In this document: positions 1 through 11,717 of the stretch, one piece after another
Layout: the number at the start of each line of letters is the position of its first letter
How positions within the stretch are numbered: the stretch's first letter is position 1
Assembly (NCBI GenBank): GCA_050084515.1
Contig: CM114273.1
Span: 1,550,001-1,614,000, forward strand
Length of the DNA stretch: 64,000 bases
DNA from: Blasia pusilla
Taxonomy: Eukaryota; Marchantiophyta; Marchantiopsida; Blasiales
Direction of reading: 5' to 3'
The notes under the pieces: generated by a model
What the model saw: the letters and a program-made list of their open reading frames with translations, nothing else
The model's database searches: none
What the model was told of the DNA's origin: nothing
Made by a program: the position numbers and the translations under genes

Positions 1-9
1 GCGTCTGCT

Positions 10-220
10 GTGAATCAATGCCCACTTTCCTGAGCAAGAAATATTCGTGCACATCCACGGCAAGGTGCGGATCTGAAGCCCACAACCAAGGTTCCGCCAG
101 ACGGATTGGATTTGTACATCCTCTATGAACACATAATTGCGGAAATTCAGCCTATGTTGTCAATCAACGCCCACTTTCCTCGAGCAGGAAATATTCCTAC
201 AGATCTGAAACCCATAGCCC
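10..220. repeat. Direct repeat pair at window start
   Basis: Two copies of a 60-80 bp segment lie about 150 bp apart, at roughly 10-88 and 159-220. They share blocks such as CCCACTTTCCT, GAAATATTC and GATCTGAA. Identity is clearly above chance but imperfect. No protein is recognisable, and the repeat may continue to the left of the window. Confidence 0.6.
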
Positions 221-930
221 GTGCAAAGATTTTCGAGCTGCTACTACCAAAGTGTTGATCGTCCACGAATTCAATTTGGGGTTGGGTCGCTCGTATGCCA
301 CCTTCAGGAGACGAGCGTTGATTCATGGTTATATACATCCACTAAACGATTTCTGAAGTCTCTTGAGGGCCTGTTACACATCGTTGGTTTTCATGAGAAC
401 TACCTACTTTCTCCGAGACCTATACATCTTGTATGGCTCTGATCGCAGAGTTCTTCTCAAGATAGAAGGAGTTCCTCGATTATTGGTGTCTTACGTTCTG
501 CAAAAATGTGAATGGAGATCTGTCGCCAAGAAATTTCTCCGCCATGGCCATCTTTGTCTTCTTCGCTCTTTGGTCTCGCCCTCACTGTGCACCGATTCCT
601 CGTCTAGACTTCTCTCTTCTGTTGATACCGCCTCCTTAGCCTAAGAGATTGGTCGTTCCCGAGTAGCCGCTCCCGGCCACCTCCCCCACTCCCTAGTAGC
701 CGCTCCCGAGACTCACGCAAAGGGATGAAGGCACGCGATGCCTTTCTCCTGAGAAATTTGGCGCCCCGCGGGGCCACTCATTGAACTCCTTTCGGAAGGA
801 GCTGGGGAGTGTGAGGGACTTACAACCAAGACGCACAGCAAGGGACTAACACAAGCTACATCCCTTTGAGGACAAGATGGAGATCATGGAAGGTTGGCTA
901 GGCCAGATGGATGCCATTCAGGAGGTTGCG
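221..930. other. No gene recognised
   Basis: This 700 bp stretch has open frames of up to 93 codons on the plus strand, but none shows a motif, signal peptide or conserved pattern I recognise. It holds no obvious repeat apart from short CCGCTCCCG duplications near 660-710. Confidence 0.4.
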
Positions 931-934
931 GGCT

Positions 935-1250
935 CTACCTTGGGTGGTGTGGAGGTGGAGGCGTTGGCATGTGCCGGTTCCTACAACTTTTGCTACACTC
1001 GGATCTGTCCAAGGCATTCGAGCGCGCCCCTTGGGCTGGCTCCTGTGATTTTTGCTATGCTCGGATCTGTCTGAGGCAATCGCGCGCAGTCATACCCTAC
1101 AAGAAGGGCCTATAGGAAGGGCAATCGTGCGCAGTCGTATCTCGGCGAGGTAGAGATGAGCGAAGGCCAAAAAAAAATGCAACACAGTGGTGTGGAGGTG
1201 GAGACATTGGCAAAGGCCGGTTCTTACGACTTTCGCTATGCTCGGGCCTT
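935..1250. repeat. Imperfect repeats of a 45-75 bp GC-rich unit
   Basis: A unit containing GGTGTGGAGGTGGAG, a GCCGGTTC block and TGCTCGG occurs at about 941-1010 and again at 1188-1246. A partial copy (GCTATGCTCGGATCTGTC) lies at 1032-1076. A second duplicated phrase (GCAATCG followed by CGCGCAGTC or TGCGCAGTC) lies at 1076-1090 and 1121-1135. The region looks like a decayed array just upstream of the first proposed exon of the gene-like stretch. Confidence 0.55.
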
Positions 1251-2470
1251 TCCTTAAAATTACGAACGTTGAGTGCAACACGCATCTTGCAACAAAGAAG
1301 GCTAAAAAGAAAGAGGCTCAAAGGAAAAGGCCAACGCTTCAAGATATGTGCTTTGTACATCCTTATACAAGTACAACGTCAGAAATGTAAGGTTTTTTAG
1401 CACTATTTTGATTTTAAGTGATAATTATTTCTTATTTCTATTATGGGGATTTTTTTAAAAAAATTATTCTTTCTTTTATTTTGTAGATGTCCAAATCCAG
1501 CAGGAGTACGTGAAATTCTTAAAGTTGCAAGAGCTCAAGGACAAAATCAAAGACATGTAAATATGGATCTGAGGTATCATTTTATTTTATTTCATTTTGT
1601 ATATCAAGATTATAATTTTTTGTCTAATTTTGGCTTACATACTTTATATTCTGACAATGTTTGTTTTGCAGGCGAATAACAGGAGTATCAAATGTGGTTG
1701 GGCCTTCTAATGTTGTGGTTACGTACTCTCCTATGTATGTTTCTATTCTATGATTTTCTTTTTATTTTTAAAGTTTTTTTATTCTAACGTGAAAGTCTCA
1801 TTACTAATGCTATAATAATTGTTTTTATTGTAGTCTTCCAACCCTCTACAATTACATGACATGCTTCGAGTTGTGCGAGCGCAAGGCCAAAGACGCAGAC
1901 ATGGTAATATGCTAGAGCTAACTCATGGGGCGAGTATTGGTGATTTGTCGATAAGGCCGAATATATCTGCTGGAATAGGTCTTGCTCCTATTGAGGAAGT
2001 AGTAGCTCCTACAACTACGGCTGGAATTGATGATATTGATGTTGAAGATAATATAAGGTACAGTTTTGTTTTAAAAATTTTCTTCCACTGCACAAACTTT
2101 ACGTATGTATATATTTTAGAATATTGGTATTATTATTTTTTCTAAAATTTGATTGTTTTTCATGCCTCTAATAAGGACGGATGATGTAGTCCCTAAGTTG
2201 ATGACTATTATTGCGCGATCTCTAGTGTATCCGTCTTTTCTATAGCCTTTTATTTATTTCTATAATTTTCTTTTTTCTTGAGGTTTTATTATCGCTCTCT
2301 GCTAATTTTAGATTTGAAAAAAGTATTCTTTGTAGTCTTTGTGTTCCTTCCAACCCTCAAAGACTATATGATATGCTTCCAGTTGCTCGAGCTAATGGCC
2401 AAAGACAGAGGCATGCTGATTTGGTTGGATTACCTCACGAGGGATGGATTGGTTTGAGAAGTTGTCTTAA
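1187..2470 (+). CDS. Unrecognised multi-exon gene-like stretch with a repeated exon motif
   Basis: At least four exon-like blocks are separated by AT-rich segments with GT...AG ends: about 1187-1386, 1487-1573, 1672-1737, 1834-2057, and a last block near 2334-2470. Each intron-like segment ends in a pyrimidine-rich tract plus AG (for example TTTTATTTTGTAG and TTTTTATTGTAG). Three blocks encode versions of one peptide, of the type L-x-D-M-L-x-V-x-R-A-x-G-Q-x-x-R-H, preceded by N-P. This suggests exon duplication. I do not recognise the family. The first block is Lys/Arg-rich (ATKKAKKKEAQRKR). There is no clear start codon or terminator, and some splice phases are uncertain, so it may be a decayed gene or a transposon-borne coding region. 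Confidence 0.35.
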
Positions 2471-2518
2471 AGCACACAAGCTGAGGTAGTATATCTGAAA
2501 GTAGATCTTTCTCAGATT

Positions 2519-3181
2519 ATGGAAATGTTGCAGCAATTAAGTAACAAGGGAAAGACCATTGCAACACCACTTGGCGAACCTGATGTACTTCCTACTTCCG
2601 CCCCTCCCACTGAGACTTTAACCCTTGTTGATGAATGCACTCCTTCTCTTCTCCCTGCAAAACCAGATTCTCTTAATGCCACCCTCCCTACTTGCCAAGT
2701 TTCCTCTACATCTCCTTCTCTTCAGAATTTCCTTCCTCAATCAAATGCCTCTTCAAAACCCGAACTTTCACATCTTGAGGTTCTTCTCCCTATATCTAAA
2801 ACTTCATCTTTATCTGAAGTTGGTCATGTTGAGGTTGCTACTTTGACTCATGCTAAGTCCTCAGATGTTGTTGCCTCAACAACATCCACAACCACTCAAT
2901 GTGATAAGATTGAGCCCTCTATAGTGGGGACAGATGTAGGATCCACTCACATGGTGTCTTTGCCTTCCAAAAATATGAGCAAAACATCTACATTTTTTAT
3001 GGATGGAGTTCTTGAGGACAAGGAGAAGCAACGAATGAACTCCCCTCAAGCTAAATTGAGAGTTAAACGGAAGGCTTTGTCTATTCAAGATAGGAAGAAG
3101 AAAAATCAAGTGAATCTTCAATTCTATCACTTGTATTCTTGGTGGTTTGAGATTGTCAATAACATAGCCAATGATTGCTGA
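2519..3181 (+). CDS. Hypothetical Ser/Thr/Pro-rich protein (220 aa)
   Basis: This is an open frame of 220 codons, rich in Ser, Thr, Pro and Leu up to about residue 150. A basic stretch follows (residues ~180-200, with KLRVKRKAL and DRKKKNQ), and the end is Trp/Tyr-containing. The composition suggests a disordered linker with a nuclear-localisation-like patch, not an enzyme. It lies directly downstream of the repeated-exon stretch on the same strand and may be its 3' exon. No family is recognised, there is no signal peptide, and the start codon is only the first ATG in frame. Confidence 0.35.
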   Translation: MEMLQQLSNKGKTIATPLGEPDVLPTSAPPTETLTLVDECTPSLLPAKPDSLNATLPTCQVSSTSPSLQNFLPQSNASSKPELSHLEVLLPISKTSSLSEVGHVEVATLTHAKSSDVVASTTSTTTQCDKIEPSIVGTDVGSTHMVSLPSKNMSKTSTFFMDGVLEDKEKQRMNSPQAKLRVKRKALSIQDRKKKNQVNLQFYHLYSWWFEIVNNIANDC

Positions 3182-3809
3182 CATAACAACAATCCTGAAG
3201 TAGCCAAAACCTGCCTTCAAAATTTTGTTACTACATTGTCTTATGCTAATCTTGACTACAAGATTATGGTAAAGTAGGAAGAATTTTCTTTACACTTTTC
3301 TCAGGCCAGAGAACATAAGTATTTAGAGCATGTTTCAATTTTGTTAACGGCAGATCATCTTGAATGTTTGGATATGGCAAATCTGCCTCTTCATCATTCA
3401 CAATCAAAAATCAACCTTGAGAAGCCCTAAAGGGACCAGCTTATCATGGAATTTATCTCAGCCAGAAATCCCTGATACCTTACCTAATCCCACATGAAAC
3501 CATCCTTTTCGATGACCACATAAGAAGACCTGGTTGCCTACCATCAATTGTATAAGAACAAAAAAAGAATAAAAACGATTGGACATTTCACCAAAAATCA
3601 ACCATCCATATATCTACCAACTTTGAGAGTTTCTCACCTTCTTGAAGTTCCATCCATTCGAGGGAATGTTGGATGAGTATTTTAAAATCGAAAGATCCAT
3701 ACAGTTCTACAAGTCGAAGTCACATGAAACTTTCATCAAATTTCATATGTAGTGAAGAGAATATAGACAAGTAGAAGACTCTATGTAGAGATTTTTGGAG
3801 ATTTTTATC
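3182..3809. other. AT-rich, no gene recognised
   Basis: No motif-bearing reading frame is visible between the Ser/Thr-rich frame and the miniature element at 3810. The weak frame continuing from 3181 is interrupted by stops, for example at 3277. Confidence 0.4.
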
Positions 3810-4119
3810 AAGGTTGCATGTGGAAAAACTCCGTGTCGTGGACTTATATCCGTCCTATGGAAGGACTTGTCTGTATGGGCCCCACCTTTCCCTTCATTTT
3901 TATTCCCCTTACTTGCTTTCGTGTTCCATACTCCCCCATTTTTTCCTCCCTCCACCTCCACTCCCTCCTCCCTTATTGCTCCTCTCATCCTTGCCTTGCC
4001 TCCCATTATGGACTATAAGTGTGGGTCCCATATCTTGGAACCCATGTTAGTGAACATGTCCACATTTGTCCGTCCATGTCCGTCATAAGGAAGGACTCGT
4101 CCGTTTTTGTGCAACCATG
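3810..4119. mobile_element. Miniature TIR element (Mutator-like MITE), copy 1
   Basis: This 310 bp element starts AAGGTTGCATGTGG and ends in an inverted match (TGCAACCATG). Its ends carry further matching GGACTT/CCGTCC words. It is the reverse-oriented relative of the insertion at 42657-43010, sharing the same terminal sequence and the same pyrimidine-rich core (CTCCCTCC, CTTGCCTTGCC). The flanks ATTTTTATC (3801-3809) and ATTGTTATT (4120-4128) match at 7 of 9 positions, fitting a decayed 9-bp target duplication typical of Mutator-like elements. It has no coding capacity; the proline/leucine-rich open frames are by-products of the C-rich core. Confidence 0.7.
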
Positions 4120-7100
4120 ATTGTTATTACCATCTCGATGAAGTTGGCATTTTGTAGACATTCTACTATGATTATAATTCAATCTTGTAATGAGAAGTAT
4201 TTTTTATTTTGAACATTTATTATGTATAGATTCCAAGACTATATGGAGATTGTCAACTACAAATGTTGTTAGTTTCTACTAGTTTACTTCAATGTTTGAA
4301 TCATATGAACAATTGGAATTCTTTCCAATTAAAAATTGACTATATTTTAGCCTCCCTTATGACTCTTGGTGATAAACATGCCCTATTGTGTGAGGAATGT
4401 TCAATGTTTGGTTTGTAACATTATTAATTACAGATTTCAAACTTTTTAGCTTAGATAGTGTCTTCAAATTAATTGAAGTAGGGATAATTGCATCATGCAG
4501 AACTTTGAAAATAAAATGTTGTTGAAAGTGCAAGAAATGACTTTTCAAGCAGATAATGCCACATGAAAAACATTTTTAGTATTTTGGAGAATTACCATTA
4601 GTGCTACCATTGAAATAAACCTAGTCTCCAACTAGAATTGAAACAACTAAACCCACTCTTATTGTCACTAAAACTAGATATAAGAAAATTACTACAAATA
4701 CTACATTGTATGTATGTTTCCAAGGATAATCCATGTGTCATATAATACAACTATGCCAAATCTTTAAAGCAACTAAGTTGCCACCTAATAAGGTTACATC
4801 ACCACAAGTGCAAATTTAAGACTAAATCAACAATATAAAGATACTAGTTTGTTATTGAGAGAAAACTATATTCACTAGGTTGGGTACCATAAAAAAATAA
4901 AACTACTCCATGAACAAATAAAATCACCACAACTGTTAGTTCAAAACCAAAGTTGCACTAAAGTTAGTGTCATAAAATTTCCATTACCACTAATATAAAA
5001 CTAAATGTCCACATGTAATAACTCACATGCTTGACATTATTTACCATGTCATATGCCACATCATAGTTGATATGGTTTAGTCCTAGTATCAAATGATCCA
5101 TGTCAGTAACACCAAAAAAAGCCTCGTAGGATTGCTCATGTGAAAAGTTGTAATTAGCTATCCCATACAACGAGTCCTTTGACACTTTAAATTCTCTAGT
5201 TATAGACTCTAGTCATGAGTTGTAAACAATCCGTAACGACTAAACATGTTGTAAATTCTAGTCTTTAATTACACTATTCCTTCTAGTGACCACCCATAGA
5301 ACACAAACCAGGTTTGCATACAATATCCTCTGTATCCCTAACCTATGTACACATATAAACTCCCACTAACAAAGATGGTCTAGATACCAAAGTTATGTGT
5401 CGACTTCGCCAAAATTATCTTGAATGATATGTCATGACAACACTCCCCAAGTTGTTCCACCAACAAATGCCCAACTAAAATATGCCAAAAGCTTAGGCCT
5501 TAATTGAGCTAAGATGACATCAGGTTGCAACCCACTATGCCCAAGGAACACGTGGTATAAAGTTTGGTCAATTTTAAGAGCTAAGTGTAATCATGAAGCT
5601 CCCCCTTGAGATTCTCGTGGATCTATCATCTGCAAAAGCTACTTACTTGTTGGCTCAACTAATGGATGCAAGTGAAGATGGTACCATATCTCATGCACCC
5701 AATGCTAAGCAGCATAGTAGTGCCAAAGCTAAGTATGTGCATGCACCTACATCATATAATAATAGTATCTCTGCAAGCTGCTCATCTTCAATGCACTTAT
5801 GGAACAATAGTAGCTCATACCAAGGACTGCTTTTGCCAGAGTCACCTAACAAGAGATAGTATACTTCATGACTCATACCATAGATATAGCAGACTCAATT
5901 CATACTGCTTTCACCTAGTCAACTCTTTCACTTTGTTGTATAATTTACTGACTCTACTACACTACTTCTATTCTTGCTTGTTCTCATGAATGTATAAAAT
6001 CCTTCATCCGTTCCTCTAGGAGTAGCTAAGAGCCATATCCATGGCCAACGCTTTGTTCATGCACTAGTTTTACAAGGGAATTTGGGATTAAAAAAATTGA
6101 CTATGTGCTCTTTTGTCTAAGATTGTGATATCGGAACCATCTAGCCGCACATCCTCATGCATTTATGTGTGTAGAATCAAGCTACCATCTAGGTGTTGTG
6201 GAAAATTTAGCTATCTTGGTCCATATCAATTGATGTGAAACTCTCTCCAAAACATCAACACTTGCACTTTTTTTTTATTCAGTCTATTGCCTCTTTTTTC
6301 ATGGTCTTGTTGGTTTCCCTAAATATATTGTTGCTAGGTTATGAGCCATGGACACTTAGCTTAGGCTTTCTATTCATGGTTAGGTATTGTTACATGTGTA
6401 CACATGATGATCCAGCTACTAGAATTTTGTTGCATCATCATCTATGTGCTCCTTCTCGCATTTATCGCTATCTTTTGTTCACCATGTTTGTACATCCATG
6501 ACAACCAAAGGCCTAAGTTGTGCATTTTGATGATGTCACTTATCTCAGCTCTTTACTATTATAGTATAATCTAGTATATTCTTTCTTTTGGAGAGGAATT
6601 AGCAGACCAACTCCATTCCTAACCACTATTTTTCACCACCCAGGGGAATGCTAAGCCCTTACGGGTTGTCACCACGTACAAAACATTGCCACGATTCTCA
6701 TTCTCTAGGAGAGGTTCAATAAAGTCAACATGGAGGTCCAACTTCTTAACAAGTGTTGTCGAAAAGCCCACCCACCCAACAACACAGTCCTTGTGCGCAT
6801 CTGACACTTAGACTTATTTTCCCCTTTACCTTAGTTACTTTTTGGTCAAATGTGATTCTTGGGATAGTTCTATAAATAATTTTTATGCCTCTCGGTATGC
6901 CTTTGCCATAAAGCGGTAGGCACTGTACTCTAAATATGTGTGGTTTTCTGCTGAGTATTGCATCATGGGTTTCAAATACCCCATTGTGGCCGCTAGGTCA
7001 TCTACTCTACAGTGCATGGGCTCTTGCACTTACATATCATCATAATTTTATAGTTATTTGGAGATGCAACCATGGCATTGTCACACTATATTTTTTCAGC

Positions 7101-7610
7101 ACTAGCAAGTGGACATTTGTATATGTTAGCATTATGATCAAGCATATTAGTATACTAAAGTGCATATATTCTCATATTATAACATGCTTCATGTTTTGTG
7201 TCACCAAACCATATTATCTCCTTAATTTCCGACTGCCGCTATGGGGATCAACTAAGTTTAATATCTTTGTCTTCATGTGTGTTTTTGAGTGAGTTTTAGC
7301 AATGGATACCTTGCCAAAGAAGTTATTGCAAGGTTTTGCACCTGATCAACTACAACAATGTATATTGTATTGCATATCATCACTCAACCTTAATTACCAA
7401 TGCACCTAGTTGATTTTATGCTATACTCGTATCTGTCTACATACACCTAGTTCATTCACTATAAAATTATATGGTGTTTGCTAGTGACTCAACCCACTCT
7501 AGGTAGGCATACTAACAACCAATGACATTACAATGTCCCAATGGATTGTAGCTTCCCAGGGCGTTACACTGATGAGATGTATCCCCTGACCCTTCTCGGG
7601 TCTCCTCTAC
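4120..7610. other. Long AT-rich stretch without recognisable genes
   Basis: About 3.5 kb of AT-rich DNA with only short open frames on either strand (up to 118 codons). None shows a recognisable domain, a credible splice structure or biased composition. I see no tRNA, long repeat or transposon terminus here. Confidence 0.45.
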
Positions 7611-7616
7611 ATGACC

Positions 7617-7870
7617 TTCAAAACAAGGATATGGGATTGAACCTCTAGTTAGTGGTGGTTAGAACTTAGTGTCATGTGTAGACTTCACACCATAGAGAAA
7701 GAGACTGAATTCCCTACTCACTATTGGGTATCCTATTAAAAGTTCTCAAGACAGAGATATACGATTGAAACGTTTGGCCAATACTGTGCATCTTCTACCA
7801 AGTTCATAGCAAAAAGAGATCATGATGAAATCTTTGTTCACTGCCGGTTTGCTATACAAGGTTCACATAC
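7617..7870. repeat. Degenerate tandem repeat, period about 59-60 bp
   Basis: Units begin at TTC words at 7617, 7684, 7743, 7803 and 7862, so spacings are 67, 59, 60 and 59 bp. Shared positions include a purine block (AAAGAGA or AGAGATA), a GATTGAA-type block about 20 bp in, a TTCACT/CTCACT block, and a closing CTAT-AAAG or CTACCAAG. Divergence is high, so the array is old. Confidence 0.55.
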
Positions 7871-8662
7871 ACGATGAACAAAGTGCCATACCAAATCCCA
7901 AGATAAGGGACACCACTATATGTTGGCATCCCTCTAACTACTTGGACCGGGGTTGTTCAACACACTCATCAATATACCTTCACTTCCCAAAGTTGTTGCA
8001 CCTATAAATAACACATATTACGTTTTCCGATCGGCTTAACCATGCAATATAGGGAGACACTTCTCAATTCACTTCCTAAGAATTTTTTTATGAACTAAGT
8101 TAACAAATAAATTTTCTTCACATTACCCTAAATATAATTAGGTTGCCGATAGCCCAATAGATTATATGCTCCTAATTTTGGAAATGGTTTATTACTTAAG
8201 TAGCAAGCTACTTTAATTTTATGATAAGACTCACTCCTACTCAGTAATAATATCCACCAAAGGAAGGCCCACCAAGCCAACTTGTTCATGGTTGTTCCCT
8301 ACATTACACAATGAAAATGAGGGTTCTTGTTCGAGTATGTGGTGCCCAAATCCAACCGAAATTGAATGGTGAACTATGTTATTCTTTTATTTGATGAAGT
8401 TACTTAATTAAAAACATCCACTTTATTATAATAACAAACCTCAAAAGACTGAATATAAAACATACCTCATTCAAACATTGAACTTTAGGTGAAATTGGAT
8501 AAGAAAGCACTTTGTTTGAGCATGTACCGGGTGATTTAAATTACTCAGTGACTTAATCAATCCTCAATATTCTAAGGTGACCACTTGAAATTAATCCCCG
8601 AAATTCTTAATAAATGATATTCATAAACTAGTTATTATTAACCCATTCGTTGAGAGCCTCGT

Positions 8663-8694
8663 GCCTATTCATCCTCGGGTTTGCTAACCCGAGG
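8663..8694. repeat. Perfect 9-bp hairpin and 19-bp dispersed repeat
   Basis: CCTCGGGTT (8673-8681) and AACCCGAGG (8686-8694) form a perfect stem with a 4-base loop. The 19-mer ending in the left arm (8663-8681) recurs exactly at 9762-9780. Function is unknown; it may be a fragment of a repeat family. Confidence 0.6.
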
Positions 8695-8699
8695 TTACA

Positions 8700-9720
8700 C
8701 TCGTGCAAAACAAACCATCCTGAGTGGGCTGGAATCTGGAACTGCACTTTCCAGATTTCACTTTCACCATCCACTCCACTAGAATCCATCCGTGGAAAAT
8801 AAATTATTAATAAATAATTTAATATGTTACCCAAAATAGAATTGCCGATGATGAATAGGCACTAGAGAAGTTTCTAAACCGCCGCCGAATAACGATAAGA
8901 ATTAAATTCGACATTCCCGTTTTCTTCTTTCATTCACAGGACAGCTGGCACTGGCGTGCTTTAAAAATCACGGCACTCTTCACACCTCTGAAGGACTACA
9001 CTTTCTTGCCCAACTTCACCGAAAGTTCGGTGTTTGACAGTTTGACTGTGCTATTCCCTTGAGGGTGTTTCGACACGCTAGAGAAAGTACTAGCGTCATC
9101 CGGAAGTCACACCAGAAGCTCTTTGTTGTTGTACTTCTCGAGTACTGCACTTGCTGACAGAAAAGCGGAATTCCATTCGCGATTGCTGTGCTCCTAAAAC
9201 GTCTTCTCTTCTGTCAAGAAGAGAAAGAAGATCCCGACATCAAAGCACTTTGTACTCCACTACTACTAATACCACTACTAAACTCGCTCGCCCAGTTCGA
9301 CCCGAGTTAATCATTTCGATTCGAACCTAATATCGACTGAAGAATTCGATAACCGCAGTGGGAATGATCGGCAGTGTAACGAGTATTTCCGGGGAGTTGC
9401 GGCTTTACTTTGACACTTTTGTTTTCCTACAGATGTGCTTCAAACATGGTACGAATTCATGCGGAAATTCACGTCAAAGTTTGTACGGTTATGGACGTCC
9501 GTAGCCAGGGCTTATGGCCCAGCTATGTCATGATTCATGAACACTGGACTCGAACATGCTAGCGGGATGCGGGATCCGGATACCGCTGACAGTTTCCAGT
9601 CGGGTCCTGAGATCTCGAACCGTACTGCAAGATAGGCTCGTACGTACCGCGGGTACTATGAGATGTACTTGTACAGCATGCTGTACTGCTATCTCTCGCG
9701 GTGAACGTCGCGTCCGCGGT
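8700..9720. other. Intergenic, no gene recognised
   Basis: Mixed-composition DNA upstream of the AGP-like gene. GC content rises toward 9.5 kb. Short frames on both strands (9528-9927) are Arg-rich and show no domain. Confidence 0.4.
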
Positions 9721-9727
9721 CGCCGCG

Positions 9728-9829
9728 CCTTTGGAAGGGAAGTCAAATTGTCATGTTATTCGCCTATTCATCCTCGGGTTAGTGGGTCGGGTTCGGGTCG
9801 GGTTATGATGGTCCTTTGGAAGGGAAGTC
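9728..9829. repeat. Short direct repeat, 85 bp apart
   Basis: CCTTTGGAAGGGAAGTC is present exactly at 9728-9744 and 9813-9829. The intervening segment holds the second copy of the 19-mer from 8663 and a GGGTCGGGTTCGGGTCGGG tract. It lies about 550 bp upstream of the AGP-like coding region. Confidence 0.6.
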
Positions 9830-10198
9830 GATGGCGGGACGATGACGGAGGAGAAGGTGGGGGGGGGAGGAAGCAAGGAAGACTGTGTGGGAAAGATATT
9901 TCAGAGCCGTGGGAAGAATGTATATAGTGTAGGTTTTGCCGTGGATGAGCAGCAGAGGCGTGCGGCGTTTGGAACTTGTATTCCTCCCTCCCGATCTTGA
10001 GGTGTTGTTGAGTGAGTGGAATCGACCGATCTTTCGAGATTTCGAGATTTCTCGCTCATCACCACCGCCTCTCGACGTTTGGTGTTCTGGAGTCGTCCGG
10101 TTGAGATTGAGAGATCGGTTTTGTGGACGGGACCGGCTGGCTTTGTCACTCTCTGGATCAGTATCTCCCCGGTCACGAGGGAATCTCGAGGGAATTCG

Positions 10199-10292
10199 GT
10201 ACGTGTTAAGAAAGATACATATTATCAGGCATATTCGTAGTTTGGATACGATCAGTTCAAACTCTGTGGTTTTTTTGTCTCGTTTAATTTAG
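10199..10292 (+). other. Possible 5' UTR intron of the AGP-like gene
   Basis: GGTACGTG at 10198-10205 resembles a donor site, and a T-rich run ending TTTAATTTAG at 10283-10292 resembles an acceptor. Together they give a 94 bp intron about 90 bp upstream of the proposed start codon. This is inferred from splice words only. Confidence 0.3.
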
Positions 10293-10383
10293 ATATTGTT
10301 TGGACACCTGTTTAATACGTTCTGCTCTCAATTCGTTCAGTTCGATCGATCTGTATCAGCACGATAGGCTTTTGGTCTGCACT

Positions 10384-10581
10384 ATGACGCGTTCGGATTT
10401 GGCTTCGATTCTGGTTTCGGCACTCGTCTTTTCGATCATCAAAATAGCCTTTGCCCACGAGGGCGAAGACCATGCACCGGCGGAAGCGCCTAGCTCTATT
10501 GCGGTGGCCGAATCGCTCCCGCGCGTGGTTGCGACCTTACTCGTGAGCCTGATGGCATTTGTTGCCGCCCGATGGATATGA
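10384..10581 (+). CDS. Arabinogalactan-peptide-like precursor (65 aa)
   Basis: The protein has the layout of plant AG peptides. A hydrophobic N-terminal signal (residues ~5-24, ending KIAFA) is followed by a short Ala/Pro/Ser-containing segment starting HEGEDHAPAEAPSS. The C-terminal hydrophobic tail (VVATLLVSLMAFVAA, then Arg-Trp-Ile) fits a GPI-anchor signal. Mature AG peptides are tiny, heavily O-glycosylated proteins on the outer face of the plasma membrane or in the wall. The frame also has an upstream ATG at 10300, but only the ATG at 10384 places a signal peptide at the N-terminus. The Ala-Pro motifs are few, so glycosylation potential is modest. The call rests on layout, not on a close match. 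Confidence 0.55.
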   Translation: MTRSDLASILVSALVFSIIKIAFAHEGEDHAPAEAPSSIAVAESLPRVVATLLVSLMAFVAARWI

Positions 10582-11717
10582 GAACTGCGTTGACCAGCTG
10601 GGACTTCACGTCCATTGGAACAGGAGTAGCGAAAGACAAACATTCATTTGGAGGATTTGATTTGACGCGTGCACAATTTATCTGAATTGATGTGTTATAA
10701 TCATCAACGGATGATAATTTCAGGTGAAGCGTATCTGCATTAATATGTACATCGGAGTGGAAAATGACCAGTATACATCTACGCTATTCGTTAGAATTCC
10801 AAGCACTCCACCTTCAGACGTCCAGCCGCCACGAATGTGATTGCGAGTGGCAAGCAGTTCAATGTAGCTACAGGACCACGATCAAAATACTGGTGCAGTG
10901 CGCAAGAGCTAGGTCCATGGCGGGGATTGTATGAGTAGTAGCTTGAGGAAATTATTTTTCCAATAAGATGCATCAGTCTTGATGATCGAGCTAGCTAGCT
11001 CTACTTCTACGTGGTTGATTACAGGTGCCCAGCCATACAAGTGCAAACTTTTACGGAGTTTTTTTTGTCTTGAGTAGACGTCGACAGTAACCGAGCATAT
11101 TAAAGATTATTTGAATGTAGTTCAGACGGTCTCAAGGGACTTTCATGTAGGCAGTTCTAGAGTAGGTTTGTAATCCTACCTTCCAATTATCAATCTCTTT
11201 TGGTTGCTATCATTTCTACCATTTCTAATTCTGGTGTACATGAGCGTATACCAAAATCCTTCTCATCATAGGTGCGCGGCCGCTCATGCACAAGTAAATT
11301 GACAGAATATGTAGTTATTTTTAAATGGTTTTTTAACGCGTTAGTACGTTTGGAAGAACTTTGATGTGTGTCTGAACTGGCTATGTTCCAATTTGAAGAA
11401 TTTGAAAAAATCCAAACCTTTATTGAAATTCTTCTCTCATACCCTAACAAATTAACTTCAATTTTTTGGAATTGAAGGCGTATCTTAAATGCATACGGAA
11501 AGGAACTTATAATCCTATGGGCTCCACTCGGTCTAGACATCCAACAAGACCCTCTTATTTGCAAATTATACACTTGAACTTATAAAATCCTCTTCAGATT
11601 CAATTCCACATATTTTCTCTTAATTCCCATACTTGAATTTTATCTGACTTTCTTCCATCGGAGCTACTTTATTGAAGTAAATCAAAGATAAAATTATTCC
11701 CGTGCTATGACTCTTAT
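10582..11717. other. Intergenic, no gene recognised
   Basis: Downstream of the AGP-like gene I see only short frames. A 127-codon minus-strand frame (11190-11573) has no recognisable domain and lies in AT-rich sequence. Confidence 0.4.

Noticed and set aside
3743-4088. Overlapping Pro/Leu-rich open frames on both strands
   Set aside because: They lie inside the miniature TIR element and reflect its pyrimidine-rich core; the other copy at 42657-43010 gives similar artefacts.
9290-9350. Possible tRNA on the minus strand, from a GGTTCGAATC B-box-like word near 9320
   Set aside because: There is no A-box, no acceptor stem and no anticodon arm at the right distance.
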